Assembly (NCBI GenBank): GCA_039715085.1
Contig: JBDLIB010000001.1
Coordinates: forward strand, 1 to 64,000
DNA length: 64,000 nt
Direction: 5' to 3'
Source of the DNA: Namhaeicola sp039715085
Lineage (GTDB): Bacteria > Bacteroidota > Bacteroidia > Flavobacteriales > Flavobacteriaceae
Each line of letters starts with the position of its first letter. The stretch's first letter is position 1. Made by a program: the position numbers and the translations under genes. Shown piece after piece: positions 1-9,594 of this stretch. The notes under the pieces are model-generated. The model was not told where the DNA came from, ran no database searches, and was given only the letters and a program-made list of their open reading frames with translations.

Positions 1-1065
1 TTACGGTAAAAAGAAGATCAAAACCCAGCATGGAGAGTTTGACATCAACGTACCCAGAGATCGAAAAGCAGAGTTTGAGCCTCAAATAGTTCCTAAACGG
101 AGTACTTTATCAGAAGGCATAGAAAGCTTAATAGTATCTCTTTATGCAAAAGGAATGAGTAACTCAGATATAGAGGATCAACTCAATGAATTATATGGAT
201 TTAACGTATCTACTTCCACAATTTCTGTAGTTACAGATAAAATTACCGGAGACATTGTAGCATGGCAAAACAGACCCCTAGAATCAACTTATCTAATCGT
301 TTGGATGGATGCCATAGTTTTCAAAGTTAGAGAGAACTCAAGAGTTGTAAATAAAGCTGTTTATCTAGCTGTAGGCTTACGCGGGGACGGCAAGAAAGAA
401 GTTTTAGGAATGTGGCTTGGCAAAAATGAATCTGCTGCTTTTTGGATGTCAGTTTTAACTGATTTAAAGACTCGTGGTGTGGAAGATATTTTGATCACTG
501 TAACAGATAATTTAAACGGTTTTACAGATACAATCACTCAGGTTTTCCCTAATTCAACAAAGCAAATCTGTGTGATACATCAAATAAGAAACTCAGCCAG
601 GTATGTAGTATGGAAAGATAAGAAAGAGTTCACAAAAGACATGAGATATATCTATACAGCGCCTAATGCAGAAGCCGCAAGAGCAGCTTTAGAAGATTTT
701 AAATTAAAATGGAATGACAAGTACTCTTATGCTGTAGACTCATGGTACAAGAACTGGAATGAATTAACTGCATTTCTCGATTTTCCTGTTCAAATTAGGC
801 GGATTATTTACACAACAAACCTAATTGAAAACCTTAATGGAAAAATTAGAAAATACACTAAAAATAAGCTTTCATTCCCAACAGATGATGCTGTGAAAAA
901 ATCAGTGTTTTTGGCTCTGGGTGAGGTGACTAAAAAATGGACTATGCCTATTAGAAATTGGGGAGTAATTTTAAACCAATTTATGACTATATTTGAAAAT
1001 AGGATTCAACCTATGAAAAATTGATTTCTATGATTTTATGTTTACACACTTTACGGGATAGTGTC
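1..1065 (+). mobile_element. IS256-family insertion sequence, right end
   Basis: The element runs from outside the window through the transposase gene to a likely terminal inverted repeat at about 1040-1065. Read inward from the end, this begins GACACTATCCCGTAAAG. The left terminal repeat and the target duplication lie outside the window, so the exact boundary is inferred from the position of the repeat just after the stop codon. Confidence 0.65.
2..1024 (+). CDS. IS256-family (mutator-type) transposase, 3' part
   Basis: The reading frame is already open at the window edge (it begins ...KTQHGEFDINVPRD), so the N-terminus lies outside. The protein carries the spaced acidic residues of a mutator-type DDE transposase: the first Asp in WMDAIV, the second in VTDNLNGF, and the Glu in IENLNGKIRKYTKNK. 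The FEPQIVPKR segment before the catalytic core is also typical of IS256 transposases. It catalyses DNA cleavage and strand transfer of its own element. The visible frame is intact up to its TGA, so the copy may be functional if the missing 5' part is intact. Confidence 0.93.
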   Translation, partial: YGKKKIKTQHGEFDINVPRDRKAEFEPQIVPKRSTLSEGIESLIVSLYAKGMSNSDIEDQLNELYGFNVSTSTISVVTDKITGDIVAWQNRPLESTYLIVWMDAIVFKVRENSRVVNKAVYLAVGLRGDGKKEVLGMWLGKNESAAFWMSVLTDLKTRGVEDILITVTDNLNGFTDTITQVFPNSTKQICVIHQIRNSARYVVWKDKKEFTKDMRYIYTAPNAEAARAALEDFKLKWNDKYSYAVDSWYKNWNELTAFLDFPVQIRRIIYTTNLIENLNGKIRKYTKNKLSFPTDDAVKKSVFLALGEVTKKWTMPIRNWGVILNQFMTIFENRIQPMKN

Positions 1066-1080
1066 TGTTATATATAGTTT

Positions 1081-1758
1081 TTATTTCTTTTTTTTCAATG
1101 GAGGCTTTCCAATTTCTTCAAGTTTCAAATTCAATTCTTCTCTTCTTCTTTCAAGTTTTAAAGGTTGTATGAATACAAAGTCAAATAACGCTTCAATAAC
1201 TTCAATTATCCACTCTGCTTCTCCTTTTTCTACTGCAACAATTTCTCCAGTATTAATGTTCTTTGTTGGATGAGCTGCCAAATTTCCAATATTCCTTACA
1301 GCGTCTATAGCATCTGTCAAGTGTGATGGAACTCCGTCAAGTTCAATAAATGCCTGAATTTCTTGAGCAAGAGTCTTTTTTTTTATTTTAAACTTGTCTC
1401 TTAAAAGACTTTGTAAAAGACGTCTACTTAATGCTGCGGAGGCTTTTGAACTAGCTGAAAGTACTTTAATTGCCTCTTCATAATCTTCTAGATATATTTC
1501 AGGGATATCTTGTGAATTTTCGAAATTTGATTTTTTAGGATAAATTGTTTTTTCCCACTCAATGCGGTAAACACTATAATCATGTGTAATATCATTATAG
1601 TCTAGGTCTCCATATTTTAGTATAACAACTAGTTTTGAACAATTTAAACAGTCCGAATATTGTAGTTGTTTTCCTTTTTTGTTTCCATTGCTATATTCAA
1701 ATACTTTAGTTGTGTACCAGTCAAATTTCACGACTGTGGAACAATGTGGACAAATCAT
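1081..1758 (-). CDS. DUF4145-type zinc-ribbon protein
   Basis: A 225-residue protein. The N-terminus has a zinc-ribbon pattern, CPHC near residues 3-6 and CLNC near residue 40. The C-terminal helical half contains the DUF4145 signature (SSKASAALSRRLLQ, later RNIGNLAAHP). DUF4145 domains occur alone or fused to restriction and other defence proteins, and their role is not firmly established. It lies between the IS end and an OLD nuclease operon on the same strand. It is separated from that operon by about 65 bp, so it may be an independent gene. It ends in a lysine-rich tail. Confidence 0.8.
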   Translation of the reverse strand: MICPHCSTVVKFDWYTTKVFEYSNGNKKGKQLQYSDCLNCSKLVVILKYGDLDYNDITHDYSVYRIEWEKTIYPKKSNFENSQDIPEIYLEDYEEAIKVLSASSKASAALSRRLLQSLLRDKFKIKKKTLAQEIQAFIELDGVPSHLTDAIDAVRNIGNLAAHPTKNINTGEIVAVEKGEAEWIIEVIEALFDFVFIQPLKLERRREELNLKLEEIGKPPLKKKK

Positions 1759-1822
1759 AGAGTTTTTCTTTTTCAGTTAAATTATGAACGGTTTGGCTAT
1801 GAGTAGTAGCGGTTTGAAACTA

Positions 1823-2260
1823 CTACGTTGTCTTATTTTCAGATACTTTCTTAGGAGCAATGACTTTATCTTTACCTCTATCCCCGCTATTACTTATAGC
1901 TTTTATTAGCTGGCGTATTTCCTTATCTAAATCAGTTTCAATATTGGGTTCCTTAATATTTTTTCCTGACTCAATTTCCTTTGTTACGACTTCTTTCACT
2001 TTCTTTGAAGTATTTTTTAAATTATACTCAGAGGCATTAAGGTCTTTGTATATCAAGCTTACTACGAGATACTTGTTTATAGTTTTATTCGTTCCATATT
2101 CTTCAATGTCTGCTGTAAGGATTGAAGTAGAATGATTTACATAAACATTGTTTTCTTCACTTAAGAAGTCATTAATTCTATCCTGTGTTTTTTTATCAAA
2201 ATCAAATTTTGAATTTTCAGAAATTTTGATTTTAAATATTTCGAGCTTAGTTTGTGACAT
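1823..2260 (-). CDS. Small beta-rich protein, Cse60-like, OLD operon gene 3
   Basis: I chose the ATG at 2260 (MSQTKLEIF) over an upstream ATG at 2284. It leaves a 14-bp overlap with the preceding OLD gene and starts directly at the first predicted strand. The first 70 residues have the pattern of the small Cse60-type fold: a strand (FKIKI), then DRINDFLSEE, then a polar strand with NHSTSI, then KYLVVSLIY. The remainder is charged and helical. This family likeness is by eye and weak. The tight overlap suggests it is co-translated with the nuclease and acts with it. Confidence 0.6.
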   Translation of the reverse strand: MSQTKLEIFKIKISENSKFDFDKKTQDRINDFLSEENNVYVNHSTSILTADIEEYGTNKTINKYLVVSLIYKDLNASEYNLKNTSKKVKEVVTKEIESGKNIKEPNIETDLDKEIRQLIKAISNSGDRGKDKVIAPKKVSENKTT

Positions 2261-4028
2261 GCTTTTCAATCTTTTTGTATGCAATAATAATTTTATCTAA
2301 TAATTTAAATGCACTTAATAATGCATGTTCTTTTTCCGAAGCTTCCATTTCATCAATAATATCCAAAACATTTCTAATAACGTCCTGCTTTGTAATACTA
2401 TTTTCTTTTTTTCGTTCGTCACTTATAAATGAGAAGAAATGCTCTTCTAATACGTTAATTATTGGAAGTTTTATCGGTTCTTTGTATTCAAAGCTTGTGT
2501 AAGCATTGTCAAAAACACCAATGTCTTTAATTGAGTTGCAATAATCATTGAAAGCCTTAACATATATTTCCTGAGGGAACAAATCCTCAAATGTTCGTTC
2601 TTCTTTGTCAGAGAAAACATCATTTATTTCGATTGAAGCCCATTTCTTGTTTTTAATAGCTTTTGTATATCCTTTTTTCTTCTTCTCCTTTATAGCTTCT
2701 TCATCACTATCAAAAATTGCAAGACCTGCTAAATCTAAATTATTATCACCTAAATAATTAAGTGTTTGTGAGATATTCGTTACTCCACCAGCATTGTATA
2801 TATTTAACCATTCAAGCTTTTTATACTTTTCATTTTGAAAAAGTCTATGAAAAGCAAGTTTCTCAGTATTACCTTCCACAACAAGATTAATATCACCTAA
2901 CAAAAAACTATCATTTAATAGAATACCTAATTCCTTTCTTAAAACTTGATATTTATTCAAAAAAGGTTTGTGATTAATTTTTGTTCCATCTTTTGGCGAT
3001 TTTGATACAAAAGTTAAAGCATCTACATTGTTTCTTATTGTTAAAAATGGATTGTGAGTTGTATATAATAGTTGTGAGTTTTCGGCAATTTCATTAAAAG
3101 AAATAAGCAAATCTTTTGAGCCATTTGGATGTAAGTTATTACCAGGTTCATCAAGCAATAGGATTGTCTTTCTATTTCCGTTTTTTGTCTTAGAGTATAA
3201 TTTGTTTATTAGAAATGAAAAATAATATTTAAATCCAGGACTTCGTTCATCTATGGCAAAGCTTAGCTTTGTATTATCCCTTATAACCAAGCTCAACTTA
3301 TTTCCTCTAATTGTCTGAATTCTTACATTGATGCTCTCATCTTGTTTATAGTGCTTTTTCAATATTTCATTAAATGTATCTTCTAACTTTGATAGGTAAG
3401 TAGAAATAAAATTATCATCATCTGTATCTAAGATAGATAAGTCATCGCAGCCTGAGATATATAATAGCCTCCTAAAGGTTTCATATTTCTTGTCATTGCT
3501 TAATAATTGTTCTACTGTAGCAGGTTCCAACAACAATTCTTCATTTTCAAAATACTCTATGTTCGGATAAATATTTTCATAAAAGTCATTCCAAAATGTA
3601 GCTTTATTTTCAACTTGCTCACTTAAATTTACCGAGTAACTCACTTTATCAGTTAGCACAAGAGACATGTTTGAAATCCCATTTCCCCACCTTTTGAGTT
3701 GAATATATGAATTTTCAGAATTTTCAGGCAAGGCTTTTATTAAATCTATTTCATCTGATAATATTTCAATAAGCTTTGCATAAGACTCTTTTGAAACACT
3801 AAACAAACCAATCAGAACCGGAAGACCTTTGGGGTAAGATTTTGAGCTTTTATTTAAATTTTTATGAGATAGTTCATAATTTAAAAAATTCAGATGACTT
3901 ATAGCCTGAATTATGCTAGATTTTCCGCATTCATTTTTACCAACAAAACAGAGTTGCCCTCCGTTTAAAATAATCTTTTCCTTCTTTACGGATTTAAAGT
4001 CATGTATTTCAGCTTCTAGTAATTTCAT
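2247..4028 (-). CDS. OLD-family ATPase/TOPRIM nuclease
   Basis: A 593-residue protein with an ABC/SMC-type ATPase domain followed by a TOPRIM nuclease domain. Walker A is FVGKNECGKSS at residues 29-38, an unusual Glu-Cys version of the usual GPNNAGKS. Walker B is LLLDEPGNNLHP near residue 290 and the switch His is in TTHNPFL. The TOPRIM glutamate is in VVEGNTEKLAF and the DxD in IFDSDEE. OLD proteins are ATP-gated DNases, and several act in phage defence. The start ATG shares one base with the stop of the upstream small gene (TAATG), and the 3' end overlaps the downstream small gene. There is no UvrD-type partner, so this is not a Gabija pair. Confidence 0.88.
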   Translation of the reverse strand: MKLLEAEIHDFKSVKKEKIILNGGQLCFVGKNECGKSSIIQAISHLNFLNYELSHKNLNKSSKSYPKGLPVLIGLFSVSKESYAKLIEILSDEIDLIKALPENSENSYIQLKRWGNGISNMSLVLTDKVSYSVNLSEQVENKATFWNDFYENIYPNIEYFENEELLLEPATVEQLLSNDKKYETFRRLLYISGCDDLSILDTDDDNFISTYLSKLEDTFNEILKKHYKQDESINVRIQTIRGNKLSLVIRDNTKLSFAIDERSPGFKYYFSFLINKLYSKTKNGNRKTILLLDEPGNNLHPNGSKDLLISFNEIAENSQLLYTTHNPFLTIRNNVDALTFVSKSPKDGTKINHKPFLNKYQVLRKELGILLNDSFLLGDINLVVEGNTEKLAFHRLFQNEKYKKLEWLNIYNAGGVTNISQTLNYLGDNNLDLAGLAIFDSDEEAIKEKKKKGYTKAIKNKKWASIEINDVFSDKEERTFEDLFPQEIYVKAFNDYCNSIKDIGVFDNAYTSFEYKEPIKLPIINVLEEHFFSFISDERKKENSITKQDVIRNVLDIIDEMEASEKEHALLSAFKLLDKIIIAYKKIEKHVTN

Positions 4029-4258
4029 TATTTTTTCGGATAATAGGTTAATTGAATTACTACCATAACATTGTTAATATGGTTATTTGAAGGATTACCA
4101 GAAATAATCTTAATATCTTCACTATCTATCTTTCCTATTAAAGATTTATTTTCTGCAAGAAAATCATCTCTCTTTACCTTGGCATCATCAACACAAGTTT
4201 TTAGACCAGCTGCATTAAAAGTACCATTAATACTTGTAAAATATTCTGTTTTTTTCAT
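4028..4258 (-). CDS. Small protein, OLD operon gene 1
   Basis: A 76-residue protein with no known domain I can name with certainty. Its end (NNVMVVIQLTYYPKK) and its DDFLAENKS helix echo the layout of the 3' partner of the same operon: helix with DFL, polar loop, then a strand ending in Y-Y or Y. This suggests the nuclease is flanked by two related small proteins. The stop codon overlaps the nuclease start by one base (TAATG), a clear sign of translational coupling. A long non-coding repeat lies about 60 bp upstream. Confidence 0.65.
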   Translation of the reverse strand: MKKTEYFTSINGTFNAAGLKTCVDDAKVKRDDFLAENKSLIGKIDSEDIKIISGNPSNNHINNVMVVIQLTYYPKK

Positions 4259-4320
4259 TATATATCTTTTATTATTCGATTTTTATGTTTGCTCATATGT
4301 TCGTTAAGTTATGCCAGCTA

Positions 4321-4542
4321 ACTTGTTTATATGCATAATCCTGTTGTTATTTACAACCATTATTTTGAGTCTGCAAACAGCAGGTTGGGTTATTTTTAAT
4401 AAAGTATGGTATAATTGATTTATTTTATCAAATATCAACAATATAAATTATTTAAACGGCATCATTGATCACACTTTTATGTGTTATATGTTTATGTTGG
4501 CAATTTATAGCATATATTTTGAGTTGGGGTGGGGGTTATCCT
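4321..4542 (+). repeat. Non-coding direct repeat family 1, copy A
   Basis: This stretch is an imperfect direct copy of about 9595-9835. The longest identical run is 31 bases, at 4415-4445 here and 9685-9715 there, beginning TTGATTTATTTTATCAAATA. A second shared run is GTTTATGTTGGCAAT at 4490-4504. Each copy sits just upstream of a leftward operon (the OLD trio here, hamA there). The repeat may therefore be a shared 5' control region, a cassette border, or both. The rest of the gap 4259-4797 shows no gene. Confidence 0.75.
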
Positions 4543-4797
4543 TTATGTTTTGATGGGGAAATCTTACTTTTGATGGGCTAAGCCACTGTAAATTTTAACT
4601 TTTGTTATGTGCTAAATTGCTTTTATTCCATCTTCCAAAGTTTTTCTCTTGTTTCTTTGTCAATTGATGTTTTTTATGTGCCAACTTTTGGTTTATAATT
4701 GACCTTTATATTAATATTCTTTTGTTTAAGTACTAAAACCGCAATATTTCATAGGGCAAGTTGTTGTACAGCGTCTTTCTTTGTCTTGTTTTATAAA

Positions 4798-5898
4798 TTA
4801 TTCCTTACTATCATTAATTTTAGGGTTTTCAGGTTTAAAATTACCTAGCTGACCTTTATAATTATCAATAAAAGAAAAGTCGGGGATTCTCGCCTTTGGA
4901 AATGTTAGAAATGATAAATCAGGGACTTTTACAGGTGGAGTAATATGTTTTATAGTCGGAAATGTAATATTGTCCAATGCAGGATTGATAACAGTATTGA
5001 ATATTTTTTCACTATTTGGAATTAGGTTATGATTTATTTTGGGAGGAGCAATAATCTTATCAAGCTGGCGATTAAATATAGAATTTTCGTTGGGCTCTAG
5101 TTCTAAACCATTAACTTTTTCCTTTAATTGTGAGATAATTTTCGTTTTTTCTTCTACCTGTTCCCTATTTCTTCTTTCAATTTCTGCTAATTCTTTATTT
5201 AGAAACTGTACATAAGACCCCATTTCATCGGCACTTCCAGATAACCTGTTAAACATTACAAGAAATTGATTTAATAACCCATTATCAAGGTTGTTTGGAT
5301 ATCTTACTTTATGATCTATTTCACTCCATGCTTCCTCAAATATTGTTCTCACTTGAATTTCTGCTACATATTCAGTTTTATCTGGTTTAGTGGAAATAAG
5401 ATAATGAACTGACCTGTATCCAAACTGATGCTCTTTGACATCGCAATCTAACTTTTCAAATCCTTCAATGTATTCAACAGGATCTCCTTTTCGATAATAG
5501 GCAGTTTGTTTTTCTTTAAGCACCCATTTGTTAATTATATATTCGTGAATAGGGAACCAATCTTCTTTAAATAGATGAAGAATTCTTATTCCTATTAAAT
5601 CCGTGATTTCGGTTTTATAATTAGTAACATCAATAACCCTTTCTGGCGAATTGATTCTTTTCCTAATTATCTTAGTCACTAAATGATCGGGGTTTTTAAT
5701 CCTATATCTAACAGAGTGAACTTTTTTAATGTTGAACAATGATTCAACTAGGTATCTAGCAGGCCCCTCCAGATCTTTTAGATGACTAACATAATCATCT
5801 CTAATTAGCATTAATTCCTCCCATGTTAATCCCGTAGAGGTGAATTGTTCTTCATCTATTTTGTATTCGGATAGAAATTCTTTTATCATTGTCTTCAA
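4798..5898 (-). CDS. RelA/SpoT-domain nucleotide pyrophosphokinase, possible toxSAS
   Basis: A 366-residue protein. The N-terminal ~210 residues hold a (p)ppGpp-synthetase-type domain: YRIKNPDHLVTKI near 65-77, DLIGIRI at 100-106, GYRSVHYLI at 160-168, and EIQVRTIFEEAWSEIDHKV at 180-198. There is no HD hydrolase domain. The rest is a coiled-coil-like stretch (about 220-265) and a proline-rich tail. RelA/SpoT synthetase domains without a hydrolase occur as housekeeping alarmone synthetases and as toxins of toxSAS and CapRel phage-defence modules. Its position between two repeats beside a Hachiman pair favours defence. No antitoxin gene is visible next to it unless neutralisation is intrinsic (CapRel-like), which is an inference. 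Confidence 0.8.
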   Translation of the reverse strand: MKTMIKEFLSEYKIDEEQFTSTGLTWEELMLIRDDYVSHLKDLEGPARYLVESLFNIKKVHSVRYRIKNPDHLVTKIIRKRINSPERVIDVTNYKTEITDLIGIRILHLFKEDWFPIHEYIINKWVLKEKQTAYYRKGDPVEYIEGFEKLDCDVKEHQFGYRSVHYLISTKPDKTEYVAEIQVRTIFEEAWSEIDHKVRYPNNLDNGLLNQFLVMFNRLSGSADEMGSYVQFLNKELAEIERRNREQVEEKTKIISQLKEKVNGLELEPNENSIFNRQLDKIIAPPKINHNLIPNSEKIFNTVINPALDNITFPTIKHITPPVKVPDLSFLTFPKARIPDFSFIDNYKGQLGNFKPENPKINDSKE

Positions 5899-6094
5899 AT
5901 TTTATTAATAGTTGCTACAAAATCATTTTATGAGGTACTGTTTTTATACTGCCCAACGTTGAATATAAGAATAGTAGACGACAGTGTGGCACTTTTACTA
6001 TCAAGTTAAAAAAGTTGAAGTTGGCTACAATCCTTTAATTTACTACTATTCTGGCTAGTGCTTTTCATAGGACACATTGTTACCATTTGTTATT

Positions 6095-8659
6095 TTATAA
6101 TATTCTAAATATTTCGTCATATTCAAGTGTGTCATTTCTAAACTCTGACAGAATTAAATTTTTATTTACACTTTTTAATTTTCCATCTTCTATGTTAAGA
6201 GCTAGCCTACATTTACGATAAATTGCTAATGAAGTATGTCTTGATAGGCCGATGTTTTGAAGTGCAATAGCTATTCTATTTTGAGTGCCATATTCAAGTA
6301 ATGAAGCCCAATTTTCTCCCGCTAAATCCTCTCCTAAAATATTTGCAATTACTTGATAGTAATGGTTGAAATATTTTTCAAAAAGAAAACGTAAAACGTA
6401 CTCTATATTATCAATTATGTTTTCTATGACAATATTGATATGCTTTTTATTGCCTTTTTCGAAAGGAGCATATTCGTTAAAGTCTACTAAAATTTGGATA
6501 TTATTGTTCTCATGATATTCAATTGATTGCTTTATAATTTGACTTAGACTTATGCCATTTATCCATTGGTTCATAAGGAGAGCATAATATGAAAAACTAT
6601 TTCTGTTTTTCAGTTTCTTTTCTGCATTTTCCCATTCATATATATTGAACATAGTTTCCAATACATCTAGGCAAGTATTATAATTTATTGATGAGCTATT
6701 TGGTAATGTTATGCTTTTTCCTTCTTTATGTTGTTTTGATAATTCTAAAAATACTTTGTTTTGAATTTTAAGATTTATGGATTGGTTTGAGTTCAATATG
6801 TAGGAAGGAATTGTAAAGTCCTTTACCTTACTTTTCGCAAGTTCAATAATCTTTTCCTTTTTTTTCTCTATTAACTTTTCGATTAAAGGGCTTTTGTAAT
6901 TTGATTCTATTTCTAATGTATCGACACTTATGATATTTGCAATATATCTTAAAATTGCTTTTTCTTCCTCCGTTCCTGAAATGTCTTGCTCGTTCAGTAA
7001 TTTTTCGATTCGTTGTAAGTTCCTATCGACTTTAGTTATAACTGTTGGTGTTAATGTGATCTCTGATTTATTTAATACTTCTTTATTGTCCCAAACACAG
7101 TTTTCGTGTTGGATGCAAAAAATATTTCCATATAGCTCTCTTGATAAACGACCTGCTCTACCCGATAAATTCCAAAAATCAATTGGAAGTAATTTTTTTA
7201 AACCGTTTTTATTATTTAAAATAAAGATGTTCTGAGTTGGCATATTAACACCCTCCAGCAGTGTAGAAGTACAAAAAACATTTCTTATTTCTTCATTTTT
7301 ATATAAATCTTCAACAAGATTTCTAATTAATTGAGGAAGTTTTCCATAATGAAAAGCAACTTTATGCTCTAATAAATTAGCCAAATAGTAATCTGGATGT
7401 ATGTAATCTTTAATTTGTTTTATTGCTTTTCTCAAAGTTTCATTCACTTCAATCCCTGTAACCGTTTTTGAGAATTCATTAGCTTCATAAATGGTCTTAG
7501 ACTTACTATTACAGTAAATTAAATTGTTTTTATTTTTACCTAAATGTTGAATAAGTGTAGTTGTAGAATTTGCTACTTGAAATAAATGTGAATTTTCAAT
7601 TGTTACAATATTATCTCCTTGTATTAATTCAATATTTTGACTTAATAAATCAATAAAGAACAAATTTTGGGAAACAGGAGATTCGTTTGTTTTGAATGTA
7701 CTATTGGGTTTGTTCCTATCAAATAACTTTAGAAAAACCTCTGGATTGGATACGTTTGGTGAGGAAAAATACAGCTTTATATTACCATATCTTTTTATAG
7801 TTTTTTCTATTGCAGTATATGTTGTTACACTTCTCGAATCCTTTTCATTGGCTAATTTGTGGGCTTCATCTAGAAAGACAAACCCAATTGGTGGATTATT
7901 TTCTTGGGATAAATAACTAATAAGTCTTTCGGGTGTTAAAACTAAAATATAGTTATGAGGTTGTTCGCCAATGAAATCATTAACATTTGAATTTGTTAAA
8001 ATACGATACTTGTATTGTTCTGATAATTCTCTGATTTCATCTTTTAAATCAAGTGTGAATTGGTTTATCAAAGCCCTAGTTGGAACCAATATGACCAAGT
8101 TTTCTGGAGGGCTATTTCTCATAACTTTTTTTATAAAAGCTTTAATAATAAATGATTTACCCATTGATGTTGGACCAGAAAAACTATATTCAAGTGTATT
8201 GCTTAATTGAGTGTATAACTCAAATTGTGAATCTGTGAAAACGGAACCACTAGAATCGGGAACTTTTTGAATGATTTTTTTTGCTTCAACTTCTAGACTT
8301 CTAAAAAGAGGTAAAGTTGCAAAATTTTCGTTGTAATTAATTAAATAATTAATAGCGGGAAAATTCCCCAATTTTGAATAGATAGCTTTTGAAAAGGTTC
8401 TATAAATTTCATCATTCTGATATTGATGGTTTAGATATGTTATTATTTGATATGCTTTGTTCCTTGCTTCCGAACTTTTTGAATTGGATAAGATATCAGA
8501 GAATCTTAAAGCATCTTTAAACTCTTTATCTGTCAAAATAATTTCTGATAGTTCAGTTTTGAGGTTATACCCCGCTGATATTAAAGAACATTTATTGAAT
8601 ATTAAATTAAAATATTCATTATGCAATACATCCGTTGTTAACTTTTCTATTATAGTCAT
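6095..8659 (-). CDS. hamB: Hachiman helicase HamB
   Basis: An 854-residue superfamily 2 helicase. Walker A is SGPTSMGKSF at residues 161-170, motif Ia is VPTRALINQ, the DEAH box is at 264-267 (FLDEAHKLA), and motif VI is LSGRAGRLSRE. It starts 7 bp after the stop of a DUF1837 protein, which is the defining gene order of the Hachiman anti-phage system. In that system HamB is the ATP-dependent sensor that releases the nuclease HamA. The size and the adjacent HamA make the call strong. The long C-terminal half has no other domain I recognise. Confidence 0.88.
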   Translation of the reverse strand: MTIIEKLTTDVLHNEYFNLIFNKCSLISAGYNLKTELSEIILTDKEFKDALRFSDILSNSKSSEARNKAYQIITYLNHQYQNDEIYRTFSKAIYSKLGNFPAINYLINYNENFATLPLFRSLEVEAKKIIQKVPDSSGSVFTDSQFELYTQLSNTLEYSFSGPTSMGKSFIIKAFIKKVMRNSPPENLVILVPTRALINQFTLDLKDEIRELSEQYKYRILTNSNVNDFIGEQPHNYILVLTPERLISYLSQENNPPIGFVFLDEAHKLANEKDSRSVTTYTAIEKTIKRYGNIKLYFSSPNVSNPEVFLKLFDRNKPNSTFKTNESPVSQNLFFIDLLSQNIELIQGDNIVTIENSHLFQVANSTTTLIQHLGKNKNNLIYCNSKSKTIYEANEFSKTVTGIEVNETLRKAIKQIKDYIHPDYYLANLLEHKVAFHYGKLPQLIRNLVEDLYKNEEIRNVFCTSTLLEGVNMPTQNIFILNNKNGLKKLLPIDFWNLSGRAGRLSRELYGNIFCIQHENCVWDNKEVLNKSEITLTPTVITKVDRNLQRIEKLLNEQDISGTEEEKAILRYIANIISVDTLEIESNYKSPLIEKLIEKKKEKIIELAKSKVKDFTIPSYILNSNQSINLKIQNKVFLELSKQHKEGKSITLPNSSSINYNTCLDVLETMFNIYEWENAEKKLKNRNSFSYYALLMNQWINGISLSQIIKQSIEYHENNNIQILVDFNEYAPFEKGNKKHINIVIENIIDNIEYVLRFLFEKYFNHYYQVIANILGEDLAGENWASLLEYGTQNRIAIALQNIGLSRHTSLAIYRKCRLALNIEDGKLKSVNKNLILSEFRNDTLEYDEIFRIL

Positions 8660-8666
8660 ATATTAT

Positions 8667-9554
8667 TTAAGTTAACTCTTGAATAATTTCTTTCCTCTTC
8701 TCTGCTAAATTTGAAAAAGGAATAATATAGATATGGAAATTATAACCTGTAAATTCTGACTTGTTGATTTGGAAATTTATTGAATCAACCATGCTCTCAA
8801 CTTCCTCTTTAATTTTCTGTCTAATATGAGTTCTAAATTCACTATTCGATTTATTACTTTCTTCTTCACTTATTTCAACATCATAGCCGAGAAAGATGCC
8901 AAAAGAATAATCTGTATTTATTTCACTTTCTCTAGCATTTGGTATAATTACTTTTTTTAGAAATTTATATAATTCAGGATTAGCTGTTTCCTTAATTAAT
9001 TGACTATTGATTAAACTAATTTCAAATTCAATTTTATTTTCACTTAATAGCTTTGATAGAGAACCAAATGCCTCATATATACCTGTTTGTAAGCTTGAAT
9101 TTAGTTTTGATTCTCCAAATATTAATTGATAATCGGTTTCTGATATTTTCAATAAGTGTACTCCATCTGCTCCTTTTACATAATCATTTTTTGCTGTTTT
9201 AATTTCTAGTTTTGTTAGGATTTTTGGAGCATTTAAGTGTGACTCTAAAAAGCAGTAAAGCAAAATTTCACCTAACTCTCCTTCATTTGAAGAGTATCTT
9301 CTAAGCTTATCTTGTGCTTTAGATACTAATGTTGCATATTCCTGTGCACCAATTAGTTGTTGAACCTCTGTTCTAGATAATGCAAAATGATAGAGTTGAT
9401 TTGATAAGAGTTTTACAAGTTCATCATAAGCAAATGCATTATTTTTCACTTTTAAAATAAAGACATTAACCTTATTTGCCTTGGCTAATTCTAAATTTTC
9501 TATATCGTTATAAAATAAATCTAAAAAAGTTTTTTTTACGTTAGTTTCTATCAT
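8667..9554 (-). CDS. hamA: Hachiman nuclease HamA (DUF1837)
   Basis: A 295-residue protein with the DUF1837 hallmarks: NEGELGEILLYC at 90-101, KGADGVH at 127-133, and FGESKL at 146-151. GAD and ESK supply the Asp and Glu-x-Lys of a PD-(D/E)XK-like active site (D130, E148, K150). It is the first gene of a two-gene operon with hamB, with a 7-bp gap. In characterised Hachiman systems HamA degrades DNA once released by HamB. A copy of repeat family 1 lies directly upstream of its start. Confidence 0.87.
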   Translation of the reverse strand: MIETNVKKTFLDLFYNDIENLELAKANKVNVFILKVKNNAFAYDELVKLLSNQLYHFALSRTEVQQLIGAQEYATLVSKAQDKLRRYSSNEGELGEILLYCFLESHLNAPKILTKLEIKTAKNDYVKGADGVHLLKISETDYQLIFGESKLNSSLQTGIYEAFGSLSKLLSENKIEFEISLINSQLIKETANPELYKFLKKVIIPNARESEINTDYSFGIFLGYDVEISEEESNKSNSEFRTHIRQKIKEEVESMVDSINFQINKSEFTGYNFHIYIIPFSNLAEKRKEIIQELT

Positions 9555-9594
9555 AAACTGTGAGGGGTCTTTAGGTTTTTTTAAAGAATGGTGA

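Noticed and set aside
2247..4028. Gabija system
   Set aside because: An OLD-type nuclease is present, but there is no UvrD-like helicase partner beside either OLD gene.
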